A stretch of DNA of 64,000 nt from Mesorhizobium sp. WSM3859 (GCF_002295065.1 NZ_NSGG01000005.1:248001-312000), one strand, 5' to 3'. Positions 48,893 through 57,760 are shown, counted from the first letter of the stretch. The notes: generated by a model from the letters alone, not told the origin. Program-made: numbers and translations.

Positions 48893-48971
48893 TTATTACA
48901 GTTATATCACACTTAATTATCCGGCTAAACTCCGTCGCGCGGCTGCGCAGAAACCTTACCGCCGGAACCGC

Positions 48972-49667
48972 TCAGGACACGGTGCGCGCGGCGCGGACCA
49001 CGTCCGCGACCATGTCTTCCCTCAACATCTCGATAGGGACGCGGCCACTTAGCTCGGGCTCGGGGCGGGTCAGCCAGAACCAGGCAAGCCTCGGATTGCC
49101 GATCGCCGACAGCACGTCGCTGATACCCAGGACCGGCCTGCCGTCGACGAATTGGGCCAGTGGGAAGACATGTTTGCGGCCGCCCTTGCGCAACGCGACG
49201 ACCTCGCCGCGCCTTTGCCAGCGATGCAGTGTCGACCGCGGAATGCGCAGCTTCTCTTCCAGATAGGTCGAGCCGGCGACCTCGCCGGCCCAATCCTCAA
49301 GCAGCATCGATTGAAGATCGGCCGCGCGTTCCGCGATATTTTGAGGCCTTCCCGCCTCCGGCACGCGCCCTGAAGCCTGATCGGACACCGTCGGACTTCC
49401 GCCTGCGATTCTCTCCGGCACCGAGCGGAAGAACTCGGACACGAGCGCGGTCCAATCACCTTTGAAGGAATCGATCGCATTGCGCTGCGCCGGCGGCAGG
49501 AAAGGAAGGGCGGCCGCCACGCTGCCGGCGAGCGCGCTGGCTGAAACCAGGGCCTGTGCGTCCAGCAGCACACCTTGCTGCATCAATGTCTGCTGCACGG
49601 CTTCGGTCACTAAGCCTGCCAAGGTCTCTTGCGAAATCCCCTCGGGTGGAGTCTGAAGTCTGGTCAT
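48972..49667 (-). CDS. DNA-binding protein with DUF2384-like (MbcA/ParS/Xre) C-terminal domain
   Basis: 231 residues from the ATG at 49667; a TTG 28 codons upstream is also open. The N-terminal 120 residues are not recognised. A helix-turn-helix follows (about 145-185, STYLEEKLRIPRSTLHRWQRRGEVV). The last 45 residues resemble the toxin-binding domain of Xre/MbcA/ParS antitoxins (ISDVLSAIGNPRLAWFWLT, then PELSGRVPIEML). No RES-type toxin gene lies beside it. It could be a free-standing regulator built on the antitoxin fold. Function is unknown. Confidence 0.7.
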   Translation of the reverse strand: MTRLQTPPEGISQETLAGLVTEAVQQTLMQQGVLLDAQALVSASALAGSVAAALPFLPPAQRNAIDSFKGDWTALVSEFFRSVPERIAGGSPTVSDQASGRVPEAGRPQNIAERAADLQSMLLEDWAGEVAGSTYLEEKLRIPRSTLHRWQRRGEVVALRKGGRKHVFPLAQFVDGRPVLGISDVLSAIGNPRLAWFWLTRPEPELSGRVPIEMLREDMVADVVRAARTVS

Positions 49668-49871
49668 GCGTTCGTCTTGTGGCCCGCGCTCCTCCCCAGG
49701 CGCCGGCGGTTGCCGAAATTCTATTGCGGAAAGCACAGATTGCGGCGGCAACGGACGCCGCGGCCCGGCAGGTTGCTGGCTTGCATCTTCACACCCCTGG
49801 TTTGGCGTGCCGAAAAAAGTCAGTCGCGGAACGCCCTATCTTCGCGTGTAGGAGCGCTCTGTGACAGGGGC

Positions 49872-50042
49872 GCGACAGCTGGCGTTCTTCCTTCTCCCCT
49901 TGTGGGAGAAGGTGGATCGGCGCGCAGCGCCGAGCCGGATGAGGGGTGCTCCAGCTTGGTGCTGCTTACCCCTCACCCGGATTGCCATCCGATTTGTAAG
50001 GACAAATCGGGGCAATCCGACCTCTCCCACAAGGGGAGAGGT
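49872..50042. repeat. Palindromic repeat element downstream of adenosine kinase
   Basis: Hairpin CCTTCTCCC..GGGAGAAGG near 49890-49912 and hairpin CCTCTCCC..GGGGAGAGG near 50021-50041 mark the ends. Between them are GGATGAGGGGTG/TACCCCTCACCC arms and ATCCGATTTGT/ACAAATCGG. The plan is the same as at 15686-15858 (CTTCTCCCC hairpins, GATGAGGGG arms). It fills most of the 49752-50050 gap; no gene is seen there. Confidence 0.72.
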
Positions 50043-50050
50043 GAGAGACC

Positions 50051-51043
50051 TTAGAGCAATCCCGCTTGCTCGGCCTCGCGGCGCAGATTCTGGCGCGGGC
50101 GCGGGCCGATCTGCTGGATCACCAAACCGGCCGCCAGCGAGCCGAGGTCGCCGCACTCCTTGAGGCTGCCTCCGGTCGTGTAGCCGTAAAGGAAGCCGGC
50201 GGCATAGAGATCGCCGGCGCCGGTCGTGTCGACCAGCTCCTTGATCTTCGTCGCCTCGATGATGACGGTCTCGTCGCCGCGCACGATGACCGAGCCTTTC
50301 TCGGAACGGGTGACGGCGGCTATTCTGCAATCCTTGCGGATGGCGCCGAGCGCCTCCTCGAAGGAAGCGGTCTGGTAGAGCGACTTGATCTCATGGCTGT
50401 TGGCAAAGACGATGTCGACGGTGCCGGAGCGCATCAGCTCGAGGAACTCGTCGCGGTAGCGGTCGACGCAGAAGGAATCCGACAGCGTCATCGACACCTC
50501 GCGGCCGGCCGCATGCGCCAGTCTTGCAGTCTGGCGGATGGCCTCCTTGGCGCGCGGCGGATCCCACAGATACCCCTCGAAATAGGTCACCCTGGCGCCG
50601 GACGCCTTGTCGGCCTCGACATCCTCGGGACCAAGCTCGACACAGGCGCCGAGATAGGTGTTCATCGACCGCTCTCCGTCTGGCGTCACGAAGATCATCG
50701 AGCGCGCCGTGGGCGGCTGGCCTGTAAGCGGCCTGGTGTCGAAGGCCACGCCCTGGGCCTGGATGTCGTGCGTATAGATCTCGCCCAGCGCGTCGTTCGA
50801 CACTTTGCCGAAGAAGGCGGCCCGTCCGCCGAGGCTGGCGACGCCGGCGGCGGTGTTGCCGGCGCTGCCGCCGGAAGCCTCGATCGCCGGCCCCATGCGG
50901 CTGTACAGCAGTTCGGCGCGCCTGGCGTCGATAAGGTTCATCGCGCCCTTGATGATGCCGTTGGTCTCGAGAAAAGCCTCGTCGCATTGCGCGATGATGT
51001 CGACAATGGCATTGCCGATGCAAAGCACGTCATATTCCGGCAT
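50051..51043 (-). CDS. Adenosine kinase (PfkB family)
   Basis: 330 residues from the ATG at 51043; a TTG one codon earlier is possible but the GGAG site suits the ATG. The N-terminal YDVLCIGNAIVDII and SGGSAGNTAAGVASLGG, and the PfkB signature DTTGAGDLYAAGF with the catalytic Asp, are intact. The sequence fits the adenosine kinase/ribokinase subgroup common in rhizobia, which phosphorylates adenosine to AMP. Other sugar or nucleoside substrates are possible. Confidence 0.9.
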   Translation of the reverse strand: MPEYDVLCIGNAIVDIIAQCDEAFLETNGIIKGAMNLIDARRAELLYSRMGPAIEASGGSAGNTAAGVASLGGRAAFFGKVSNDALGEIYTHDIQAQGVAFDTRPLTGQPPTARSMIFVTPDGERSMNTYLGACVELGPEDVEADKASGARVTYFEGYLWDPPRAKEAIRQTARLAHAAGREVSMTLSDSFCVDRYRDEFLELMRSGTVDIVFANSHEIKSLYQTASFEEALGAIRKDCRIAAVTRSEKGSVIVRGDETVIIEATKIKELVDTTGAGDLYAAGFLYGYTTGGSLKECGDLGSLAAGLVIQQIGPRPRQNLRREAEQAGLL

Positions 51044-51117
51044 CAAAATCTCCGCCCAGAACCCACCCGGCTATCTGGCATGCCGGCCGGGCGCGGGTCT
51101 AGCGAGTTGCCGCTGTT

Positions 51118-51297
51118 TTGCCTACCCCGAAAATCGCCATCGCCTTCCGCGATGCCGGCCTTGCCGGCATCGGCGCCGTCTTCCTGGGCGAAAGCCTGGG
51201 GCCGGCCGCCTGGGGGGGCATGGGTTTCGTCGTCGCCGGCGTTGCGGCAATGACCATTCCCGCCAGGCGGGCAGGAGCGATCGCGGGAAAAACGTGA
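51118..51297 (+). pseudogene. EamA (DMT) transporter C-terminal remnant
   Basis: A short frame ending at TGA 51295-51297 encodes AGIGAVFLGESLGPAAWGGMG and then FVVAGVAAMTIPARR, the last two helices and tail of an EamA exporter. Nothing upstream continues the protein; the adenosine kinase gene is at once on the other strand. It is a truncated relic, about 59 codons, with no plausible start. Confidence 0.6.
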
Positions 51298-51390
51298 ACG
51301 GTCGGCGACGATCTCGCCTTGCAGTTGCGCCGCTCTCCCTCGCCGCCTATCTCGGGGGCGTCGTTTCTCGATAAGGGGTCTGCACCCGCC

Positions 51391-52086
51391 GTGATCCTAG
51401 ATGCTGCCCGCGCCGCCGCCAGCCGGCTGTTCTCGCCCGAATTCCGTTCTGTCTTCCTGAAGACGCTGGGGCTGACGCTGCTCGCTCTGCTGGCGCTGTG
51501 GCTCGGCCTGGAAAGCCTGCTCGAATGGCTGACCTGGCCGTGGCTGCAGACGCTCCTGCCGGGCCTGCCATCCTGGGCCGGGTGGCTCAGCGCCATCATT
51601 GCCGGCATCGTGCTGGCGGTGGGGATGGCTTTGCTCATCGCCCCGGTCACGGCGGTCGTCGCCGGTCTGTTCCTCGACGATGTCGCCGAAGTGGTCGAGC
51701 GTACCGACTATCCCAACGATCCGCCCGGCCGCGCCGTGCCGGCGCTGCATTCGCTGGCGCTGGCGATCAAATTCTTCGGCGTGGTGGTCCTCGGCAATAT
51801 CGTGGCGCTGCTCTTGCTTCTGGTGCCGGGCATCAACATTGCCGCCTTCTTCATCGTCAACGGCTATCTGCTCGGCCGCGAATTCTTCGAATTCGCCGCC
51901 ATGCGTTTCCGCCCGGAGGCGGAGGCCAAGGCGCTGCGCCGCAAATATGCCGGCACGGTGTTCCTGGCCGGGCTGGTCATCGCCCTGTTCCTCTCCGTGC
52001 CGCTGCTCAACCTGCTGACGCCGCTTTTCGCGGCCGCCATGATGGTGCACCTGCACAAGGCGGTTTCGGCGCGGGAGCCGGTCTAG
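51391..52086 (+). CDS. EI24/CysZ-like membrane protein
   Basis: About 231 residues with four to five membrane helices of the EI24 (PF07264) family. Features include PEFRSVFLKTLGLTLL, the loop LFLDDVAEVVERTDYPNDPPG and NGYLLGREFFEFAAMRF, typical of alphaproteobacterial members. CysZ takes up sulfate in E. coli; the rhizobial relatives are less studied. The GTG at 51391 is the best start, but its ribosome site is poor. Its stop shares the CTAG palindrome with the convergent downstream gene. Confidence 0.82.
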   Translation: MILDAARAAASRLFSPEFRSVFLKTLGLTLLALLALWLGLESLLEWLTWPWLQTLLPGLPSWAGWLSAIIAGIVLAVGMALLIAPVTAVVAGLFLDDVAEVVERTDYPNDPPGRAVPALHSLALAIKFFGVVVLGNIVALLLLLVPGINIAAFFIVNGYLLGREFFEFAAMRFRPEAEAKALRRKYAGTVFLAGLVIALFLSVPLLNLLTPLFAAAMMVHLHKAVSAREPV

Positions 52087-52895
52087 TCCAGTTCGGCCGC
52101 GCCGCCGCGAAACAGCGCCTGCAGCTTGCCGAACGGCATTGCCACGCGGGTGAAGCCAAACGTGCCGTCCTGCTGGATTTCGCGCGCCGCCGTCTCCAGC
52201 ATGCCATAGGCGAAATTGGTCAGCCACGGTCCAAGCGAGACGCGCTTGACGCCGGCCGTGGCGAGGTCGGCGATGGTGAAGCCCGGCCGCGCCATCACAT
52301 TGACTGGACGGCTCACCGACGAGCAGATCGTGCGCACCATCTCGACGTCGCCGATGCCTGGTGCATAAAGCACGTCGGCGCCGGCCTTCTCGAAGGCCTG
52401 CAGCCGCTTGATGGTGTCGTCGAGGTCGGTCTTGCCCCAGAGGAAATTCTCGGCCCGCGCGGTGAAGACGAAATCGCGCTTGAGCGCCCTGGCCGCCTCG
52501 ACGGCGGCCGCGACGCGTTCGACGGCATGAGAGAAATCATAGATCGGGTTGGCGGGGTCGCCCGTGTGGTCCTCGATCGAGCAGCCGGCAAGCCCTGCGG
52601 CCTCCGCCGCGAAGATGGTCTCGGCCGCCTGCTCGGGGCTGTCTCCCTTGCCGCGCTCCAGATCGGCCGAAACCGGCAGGTCGGTTGCCGCGGTCACATC
52701 GCGGCAATGGTGGATCATGGCCTCGAAGGTCACGGCGCCGTCCGGCAGGCCGCGCGAGAAGGCGAAGCCGGCGCTGGTCGTAGCCAGCGCCTTGAAGCCG
52801 AATGAAGCGAGAAGCTTTGTCGTGCCGATGTCCCAGGGGTTGGGCATGACGAAGGTGGAGGCATGCAGGTCGCGAAAAATCTTGCCCTTGTCCAT
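52083..52895 (-). CDS. Isocitrate lyase/PEP mutase family protein
   Basis: 270 residues of the PEP mutase-like TIM barrel: FVMPNPWDIGTTKLLASFGFKALATTSAG, the metal-binding SADLERGKGDS and the SIEDHTGDP loop. The catalytic KKCGH of true isocitrate lyase is absent, as usual in this subfamily, which includes carboxy-PEP and oxaloacetate lyases. The exact reaction is unknown. The stop overlaps that of the cysZ-like gene. Confidence 0.9.
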   Translation of the reverse strand: MDKGKIFRDLHASTFVMPNPWDIGTTKLLASFGFKALATTSAGFAFSRGLPDGAVTFEAMIHHCRDVTAATDLPVSADLERGKGDSPEQAAETIFAAEAAGLAGCSIEDHTGDPANPIYDFSHAVERVAAAVEAARALKRDFVFTARAENFLWGKTDLDDTIKRLQAFEKAGADVLYAPGIGDVEMVRTICSSVSRPVNVMARPGFTIADLATAGVKRVSLGPWLTNFAYGMLETAAREIQQDGTFGFTRVAMPFGKLQALFRGGAAELD

Positions 52896-52975
52896 GGCGG
52901 GTCCTCAATCACGAGCGGGGTCGTGGGGGGAAATCTATCGCGCGGGCCGGGACCGGGCAAATGAATGCGTTTCCT

Positions 52976-53830
52976 TCAGAAGCGTTTCTCGTTCTCTGCT
53001 GACAATTTCTCGAAGGCATCGGAATTCCGGACATAGCGCGACTTGGCCTTGTCCCAACGATAGGTGACGGAAATGTCGTGAGAGCTGGCCTTTGGCGATA
53101 CCTCGTCGCAGCTTTCGCCGCTTGGCACCGTCGCGTCCGTCACCGTGGCCTTTAGGCGCGCATAAGGCTTCTGGCCACCAAGGCTTTGGAAGGCCAGGTT
53201 TTGCGTGCGCCGGTAGGCGCAGTAATTTTCGTCGAACGTATAGATCGCGTCGATCAGCGAGAAGCGGTCGTTGTGGACCATGATCAGCATGGTGCCGGCA
53301 TAGCCCTGGTTCGAGTTGAAATGCGTGCTCGTGGTCACGATGGCATCGTCGCCGGCGGCGATCGAAACTTTGGCAGGTTCGCGAAAAGAGGTGAGCCTGT
53401 CGACTGCGACATTCACAGCATCGAGCAGCTTTGGCTTGCCCGCCAGGTCGTAGAGCGCCAGCACCGCGAAACCTTCGGCGCTGTCCTGCGACTGGCCGAG
53501 GTCGAAAAGTATCACCAATCGGTCCTTGCCGCCGGCCTTGACGGCGAGCACCGCCGCGTTCGGCAGGTTGACGGTCTCGGGCGGCGAGCCGCCCTCTTCG
53601 CCGCCGAGGATGTCGCGCACATCGATTGGGGCGCTGCCGTCGTAGAAGCCGTTGGCGCCTGCCTTCAGGTCGGGGACGACCATCTTGGCAAGATCAAGAT
53701 AGGTGACGTCCTGACGACCTCCGACAGCGCTGCTCAGCTCCGGAAAGCTGACGTCCTGGGCCAGCGCGGCCGCCCACAGGCACGGCAGCAGCAGGCAGGC
53801 GAGCATGAAACGGCATAGTATGGAAATCAT
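52976..53830 (-). CDS. Secreted protein of unknown function
   Basis: 284 residues. A signal peptide (about 1-24, AALA-QD) indicates export. The rest alternates short beta-strands and loops with three cysteines in the C-terminal half (ENYCAYRR, GESCDEV) and no recognised motif. The ATG at 53830 has a GAGGGG site about 9 bases away, better placed than a GTG at 53839. No functional prediction can be made from context. Confidence 0.8.
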   Translation of the reverse strand: MISILCRFMLACLLLPCLWAAALAQDVSFPELSSAVGGRQDVTYLDLAKMVVPDLKAGANGFYDGSAPIDVRDILGGEEGGSPPETVNLPNAAVLAVKAGGKDRLVILFDLGQSQDSAEGFAVLALYDLAGKPKLLDAVNVAVDRLTSFREPAKVSIAAGDDAIVTTSTHFNSNQGYAGTMLIMVHNDRFSLIDAIYTFDENYCAYRRTQNLAFQSLGGQKPYARLKATVTDATVPSGESCDEVSPKASSHDISVTYRWDKAKSRYVRNSDAFEKLSAENEKRF

Positions 53831-53893
53831 GGACCGCACCCCTCGGATGTGCCCACGCTAGCACGGTGTTTTGCGGTGCGCAGCCGGGCATGA

Positions 53894-54553
53894 TCAGCGG
53901 ATCGGCACCAGCCCTGCCAGTTCCCGCATGTCGTCGAACAGAATGCCGCCGGCGGCTGCCAGGCCATCGCGGTCGGTGAGTGGATCGGCGTGGTAGGAGA
54001 ACACCCGCATGCCGGCGGCAATGCCGGCTTGCGTTCCCGCGACGCTGTCCTCGATGACGATGCAATCGGCGGGCGCGAAGCCCATGGTCTTGGCCGCATG
54101 CAGGAACAGGTCCGGGAACGGCTTGCCGCGCCCGACCATGGTCGAGGAAAACATTGCATGCTCGAACAGCGGCAACAGGCCGGTCTGGCCGAGCGTGATG
54201 TGCATTTTCGACACCCGCGCAGAGGAAGCGACGCAATAGGCGATGCCGGCGGCGCGGACGGCCTCGACGAACTCACGCACATAAGGGATCGCCTCGACGC
54301 CGTGTGAAAAAAGATCCGGCAGGCCGGCATTCCAACGCTCGACGAAGTCGGCGCCGAGCCGGACCGCTGTCGTCTCCTCGATCTCTTTCTGCACCGAGGC
54401 CATGCTGCGGCCGGAAAAATTCTTGCGGCAATATTCGAAGTTCGTCGCAAAGCCGGCGGCGCTCAGCCATTCGGCGAGGCGCCAATTGGCAAGGTTTTCG
54501 GTATCGACCAGAACCCCGTCGCAGTCGAAAATGACCAGCTTTGGAACTTGCAT
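53894..54553 (-). CDS. HAD-superfamily hydrolase (subfamily IA)
   Basis: 219 residues. The nucleophile motif is DCDGVLVD (Asp10, Asp12), motif II is VASSAR, and GKPFPDLFLHAA plus VIEDSVAGTQAG complete the phosphatase site; a cap domain lies between. It is close to GmhB/YcjU-type sugar phosphatases. Its ATG overlaps the dut stop as TGATG, so it is coupled to dUTPase, which hints at nucleotide-related dephosphorylation without proving it. Confidence 0.92.
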   Translation of the reverse strand: MQVPKLVIFDCDGVLVDTENLANWRLAEWLSAAGFATNFEYCRKNFSGRSMASVQKEIEETTAVRLGADFVERWNAGLPDLFSHGVEAIPYVREFVEAVRAAGIAYCVASSARVSKMHITLGQTGLLPLFEHAMFSSTMVGRGKPFPDLFLHAAKTMGFAPADCIVIEDSVAGTQAGIAAGMRVFSYHADPLTDRDGLAAAGGILFDDMRELAGLVPIR

Positions 54554-55038
54554 CAAGCCGTGCCGGTTGACCCGAAACCGCCCGCGCCGCGCGTCGTGCC
54601 GCCGGCCAGCGCGCGCTCTTCGATCGTAACCTGCGTCACCGCGGCAAAGACGATCTGGGCGATGCGCATGCCGCGCGTCACGGCGATGTCCTCGTCGCCG
54701 AGATTGACCAGCAGCACTTTCACCTCGCCGCGATAGTCGCTGTCGACAGTGCCGGGCGAATTGAGGACGGTGAGGCCATGCTTGAAGGCAAGGCCCGAGC
54801 GTGGCCGCACCTGGCCTTCCATGCCTTCCGGGATTTCCAGGACAAGCCCGGTCGGCACCAGGGCCCGCTTTCCCGGCAGAATAAGCAGCGGCCTGTCTTC
54901 TGGCACCGCGGCCCGCAAATCCATGCCGGCCGCGCCCGCGCTCTCATAGGCCGGCAGAGGCAGGCCCTCGCCATGCGGGAGCCTGACGAAACCGACGGTG
55001 GGGCCGATGACGGAGGTAGGATAGACAGCGGTGCGCAT
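54553..55038 (-). CDS. dut: dUTP diphosphatase
   Basis: 161 residues with all five trimeric dUTPase motifs, including [30 protein letters not shown] and the C-terminal [10 protein letters not shown] arm. It hydrolyses dUTP to dUMP and keeps uracil out of DNA. It is co-translated with the downstream HAD phosphatase. Confidence 0.96.
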   Translation of the reverse strand: MRTAVYPTSVIGPTVGFVRLPHGEGLPLPAYESAGAAGMDLRAAVPEDRPLLILPGKRALVPTGLVLEIPEGMEGQVRPRSGLAFKHGLTVLNSPGTVDSDYRGEVKVLLVNLGDEDIAVTRGMRIAQIVFAAVTQVTIEERALAGGTTRGAGGFGSTGTA

Positions 55039-55122
55039 GAGCCCACTCCTATCGGCGCAGGGGCCGATTCGGTCAACCCGGCAGCAGAGCTATCAACGCC
55101 TTTCTTTCAAGGCGGTTCCGCG

Positions 55123-55593
55123 TCAGCGCAGTTCCACCGGCACCACGGTCGTCTCCTTGATCTCCTCCATGACGAAGGAGGCCGAGACATCCGACAGCGC
55201 CACCTTGGCGATCAGCCGCTGGTAGAGGCGGTCATAGGCCTTCACGTCGGCGACCCGGGCTCTCAGCACATAGTCGAGGTCGCCCGACATTCGATAGACG
55301 CCGGTGATCTCGGCAAAGCCGGTCACCGCCGCGCGAAACTTCTGCAGCCATTCCGGGTCGTGGTTGGAGGTGCGGATCAGGATGAAGACCGAGAGGCCGA
55401 GCCCCAGCTTGTCGGCATCGACCAGCGCCACGCGGCCGGTGATGACGCCGTCCTCTTCCAGCCGCTTGACGCGCCGCCAGCAGGCATTGCGTGAAAGTGC
55501 CACCCGCTCCGACAACTGGTCGACCGAAAGCGTGCCGTCGCGCTGCAGCTCGGCCAGCAATCTTCGATCAATCTTATCAATATCGGCAGTCAT
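55123..55593 (-). CDS. Lrp/AsnC-family transcriptional regulator
   Basis: 156 residues. The N-terminal helix-turn-helix (KIDRRLLAELQRDGTLSVDQLSERVALSRNACWRRVKRLEE) is followed by the RAM/ligand domain with GVYRMSGDLDYVLRA. It is divergent from the DUF6356 gene; the shared 114-base gap holds A/T-rich patches around 55594-55640 that may be its site. The effector is probably an amino acid. Confidence 0.93.
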   Translation of the reverse strand: MTADIDKIDRRLLAELQRDGTLSVDQLSERVALSRNACWRRVKRLEEDGVITGRVALVDADKLGLGLSVFILIRTSNHDPEWLQKFRAAVTGFAEITGVYRMSGDLDYVLRARVADVKAYDRLYQRLIAKVALSDVSASFVMEEIKETTVVPVELR

Positions 55594-55707
55594 ATTGGGA
55601 AAATGTCTCACCAAACAGCCAAAAGCAAGGACAATTTGGGACCGATGAACCAAAGCTCTATGGCACGATACTCACCATCGGGACTCATCCCGGCAGGAGG
55701 GATCACC

Positions 55708-55962
55708 ATGACGACACGGGTTACGGCACTGTTCACCTCGCATCCGGAGAAGGTCGGCGAGACCTATTTCGGCCACATGGCCTTTGCCGCCTGGTTCTGC
55801 TCGCGCCTGTCGATGGCGGCAGGCGCCGCGCTTGTTCACGCTTTCTTGCCGTTTCTGTTCGAAACTACGGCGAGCCGAATCGTGCGCGAACTCTATGAGC
55901 GCACGCACAACAGAGGCTCGCACGCGGTCAAGGAGCCGGCGGCTCTGATGGATCGCGCCTGA
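55708..55962 (+). CDS. DUF6356 small membrane protein
   Basis: 84 residues with one hydrophobic segment (about 28-48, AAGAALVHAFLPFLF) and the pattern FTSHPEKVGETYFGHMAFA typical of DUF6356. The strong GGAGGG site fixes the ATG at 55708, not the open frame start at 55603. It is adjacent to and divergent from the Lrp-type regulator, a likely controller. Function is unknown. Confidence 0.82.
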   Translation: MTTRVTALFTSHPEKVGETYFGHMAFAAWFCSRLSMAAGAALVHAFLPFLFETTASRIVRELYERTHNRGSHAVKEPAALMDRA

Positions 55963-55978
55963 TAGATGGTGGAATGCG

Positions 55979-56779
55979 ATGTGCCGGTGGGCGGCCTATC
56001 TTGGTGAAGCAGTCTTCCTCGAAGACATCATCACCGCGCCCTGCCACTCGCTGATCGCCCAAAGCCACTGCGCCCAGGAAGCCAAGTCGCCGACCAATGG
56101 CGACGGTTTTGGTCTCGCCTGGTATGGCGACCGGCCCGAGCCCGGCCTTTACCGCGACATCCTGCCGGCGTGGTCGGACCCCAACCTGAAAAGCCTTTGC
56201 CAGCAGATCAAATCCGGCCTGTTCCTCGCTCACGTCCGCGCCTCGACCGGCGGCGCCACCAGCCGCATGAACTGCCACCCGTTCGTCTCCGGCCGCTGGT
56301 CGTTCATGCATAACGGCCAGATCGGCGGCTTCGAAAAGATCCGCCGCGTGCTGGAGAATTCGCTCTCCGACGACGTCTTCGGCCAGCGCGAGGGCACGAC
56401 CGATTCCGAACTCTTCTTTCTCCTGATGATCGATCAGGGGCTGGCGACGGACCCGCAAGGCGCGGTGTCGCGGCCAACCGGCTGCGTCGTCGAAGCCTCG
56501 CGCCGCGCCGGCATCGAGCCGGCCCTGAAACTGACGGCCGCCTTTTCCGATGGCGAGGCGCTCTACGCCGTGCGCTATGCCACCGACGACCATGCGCCGA
56601 CGCTCTATACCGGCGCCTTCGCCAGGCGCGCCGGCCATTGCATCGTCTCCGAGCCCTTCGACCGCGACGGCGGCGACTGGCAGGCGATCCCGCCCTCGAG
56701 CTTCGTTACCATGACGAGGGGCGGCATCAGCATCCGGCCATTTGCGCCGGCCGTGGCCCCGTTGGCGCTGGCGGGCTGA
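55979..56779 (+). CDS. Class II glutamine amidotransferase (first of a tandem pair)
   Basis: 266 residues. After removal of the initiator Met, Cys2 becomes the N-terminal nucleophile (MCRWAAYLG). NGDGFGLAWYG, HVRASTGG and MHNGQIGGF form the glutaminase site of EgtC/GAT type II proteins. There is no synthetase domain, so the acceptor or partner is unknown; EgtC-like members cleave gamma-glutamyl bonds. It follows DUF6356 by 16 bases. A close paralogue of exactly the same length lies 133 bases downstream. Confidence 0.9.
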   Translation: MCRWAAYLGEAVFLEDIITAPCHSLIAQSHCAQEAKSPTNGDGFGLAWYGDRPEPGLYRDILPAWSDPNLKSLCQQIKSGLFLAHVRASTGGATSRMNCHPFVSGRWSFMHNGQIGGFEKIRRVLENSLSDDVFGQREGTTDSELFFLLMIDQGLATDPQGAVSRPTGCVVEASRRAGIEPALKLTAAFSDGEALYAVRYATDDHAPTLYTGAFARRAGHCIVSEPFDRDGGDWQAIPPSSFVTMTRGGISIRPFAPAVAPLALAG

Positions 56780-56782
56780 ACC

Positions 56783-56816
56783 AAGGATCAGCAAAACATA
56801 AGCGCGGCGTAAGGAC
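56783..56816 (+). promoter_or_regulatory. 34-bp element shared with the 60744 promoter (copy 1)
   Basis: A 34-base segment is identical at 29 positions to 60744-60777, without gaps. Its ends, AAGGATCAG and CGGCGTAAGGAC, are the best kept parts. It lies about 97 bases before the second amidotransferase, in the 133-base gap between the tandem copies. Repeated AAGG steps 17 and 11 bases apart suggest a direct-repeat activator site. Confidence 0.55.
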
Positions 56817-56912
56817 GTTAAACCGTTGCCCTGTCATCTGTGGCGCCCAACGAGCGGCGAATGGAAATCATTCGCGCGCCTGAAAACGCACGAGCAAAGG
56901 GATGACAGGACA

Positions 56913-57713
56913 ATGTGCAGGTGGGCTGCCTATCTCGGCGACGCGATCTTCCTCGAAGACGTCATCGCCGCGCCTTCCCATTCACTGATTGCGCAGAGCA
57001 GTCACGCGCGGGAGGCGAAAACTCCAACCAATGCCGACGGCTTCGGCGTGGCCTGGTATGGTGATCGGCCGGAGCCGGGCCTCTACCGCGACATCCTGCC
57101 GGCCTGGTCCGACCCCAATCTGAAAAGCCTTGGCCGGCAGATCAAGTCGGGGCTATTCCTTGCCCACGTCCGCGCCTCGACCGGCGGCGCCACCAGCCGC
57201 ATGAACTGCCACCCGTTCATCTCGGGCCAGTGGTCGTTCATGCATAACGGCCAGATCGGCGGTTTTGAAAAGATCCGCCGCCGGCTGGAGAACGCGCTTT
57301 CCGATGCGCTGTTCGATCAGCTCGAGGGGACAACGGATTCCGAATTGCTCTTCCGCCTGATGCTCGGCGCTGGACTCTCGATCGATCCATATGGCGCCGT
57401 GTCACGTGTCACAGGTCATGTCATCGAGGCTTCGCGCCGTGCCGGCGTCGAGCCGTCGCTGAAGCTCACGGCCGCCTTCAGCGATGGGAAGGCGCTTCAC
57501 GCCGTTCGCTACGCCACTGACGATCACGCGCCGACCCTCTATACCGCGGCCTTCGCCAAACGCGCGGGACGCTGCATCGTCTCCGAACCTTTCGACCGCG
57601 ATGGCCGCGCATGGCATGAGATTCCGCAGTCGAGCTTCGTGACCATGACCCGGGACAGCACCAGCGTCCGGCCTTTTGCCCCAGCAACGGCCCGGTGGGC
57701 GCTATACGGCTAA
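56913..57713 (+). CDS. Class II glutamine amidotransferase (second of a tandem pair)
   Basis: 266 residues, the same length as the preceding gene and very similar throughout (shared GLYRDILPAWSDPNLKSL and ASTGGATSRMNCHPF). Cys2 is the nucleophile. The ATG at 56913 is used because it restores MCRWAAYLG; the upstream open frame reads into intergenic sequence. Unlike its twin, it has a promoter region with the 34-bp element, so the two copies may be expressed under different conditions. Confidence 0.9.
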   Translation: MCRWAAYLGDAIFLEDVIAAPSHSLIAQSSHAREAKTPTNADGFGVAWYGDRPEPGLYRDILPAWSDPNLKSLGRQIKSGLFLAHVRASTGGATSRMNCHPFISGQWSFMHNGQIGGFEKIRRRLENALSDALFDQLEGTTDSELLFRLMLGAGLSIDPYGAVSRVTGHVIEASRRAGVEPSLKLTAAFSDGKALHAVRYATDDHAPTLYTAAFAKRAGRCIVSEPFDRDGRAWHEIPQSSFVTMTRDSTSVRPFAPATARWALYG

Positions 57714-57760
57714 CCGTAGAGCGCTACCTCTCTACAGACGTCGCCCGGCAACGAGTTCGA

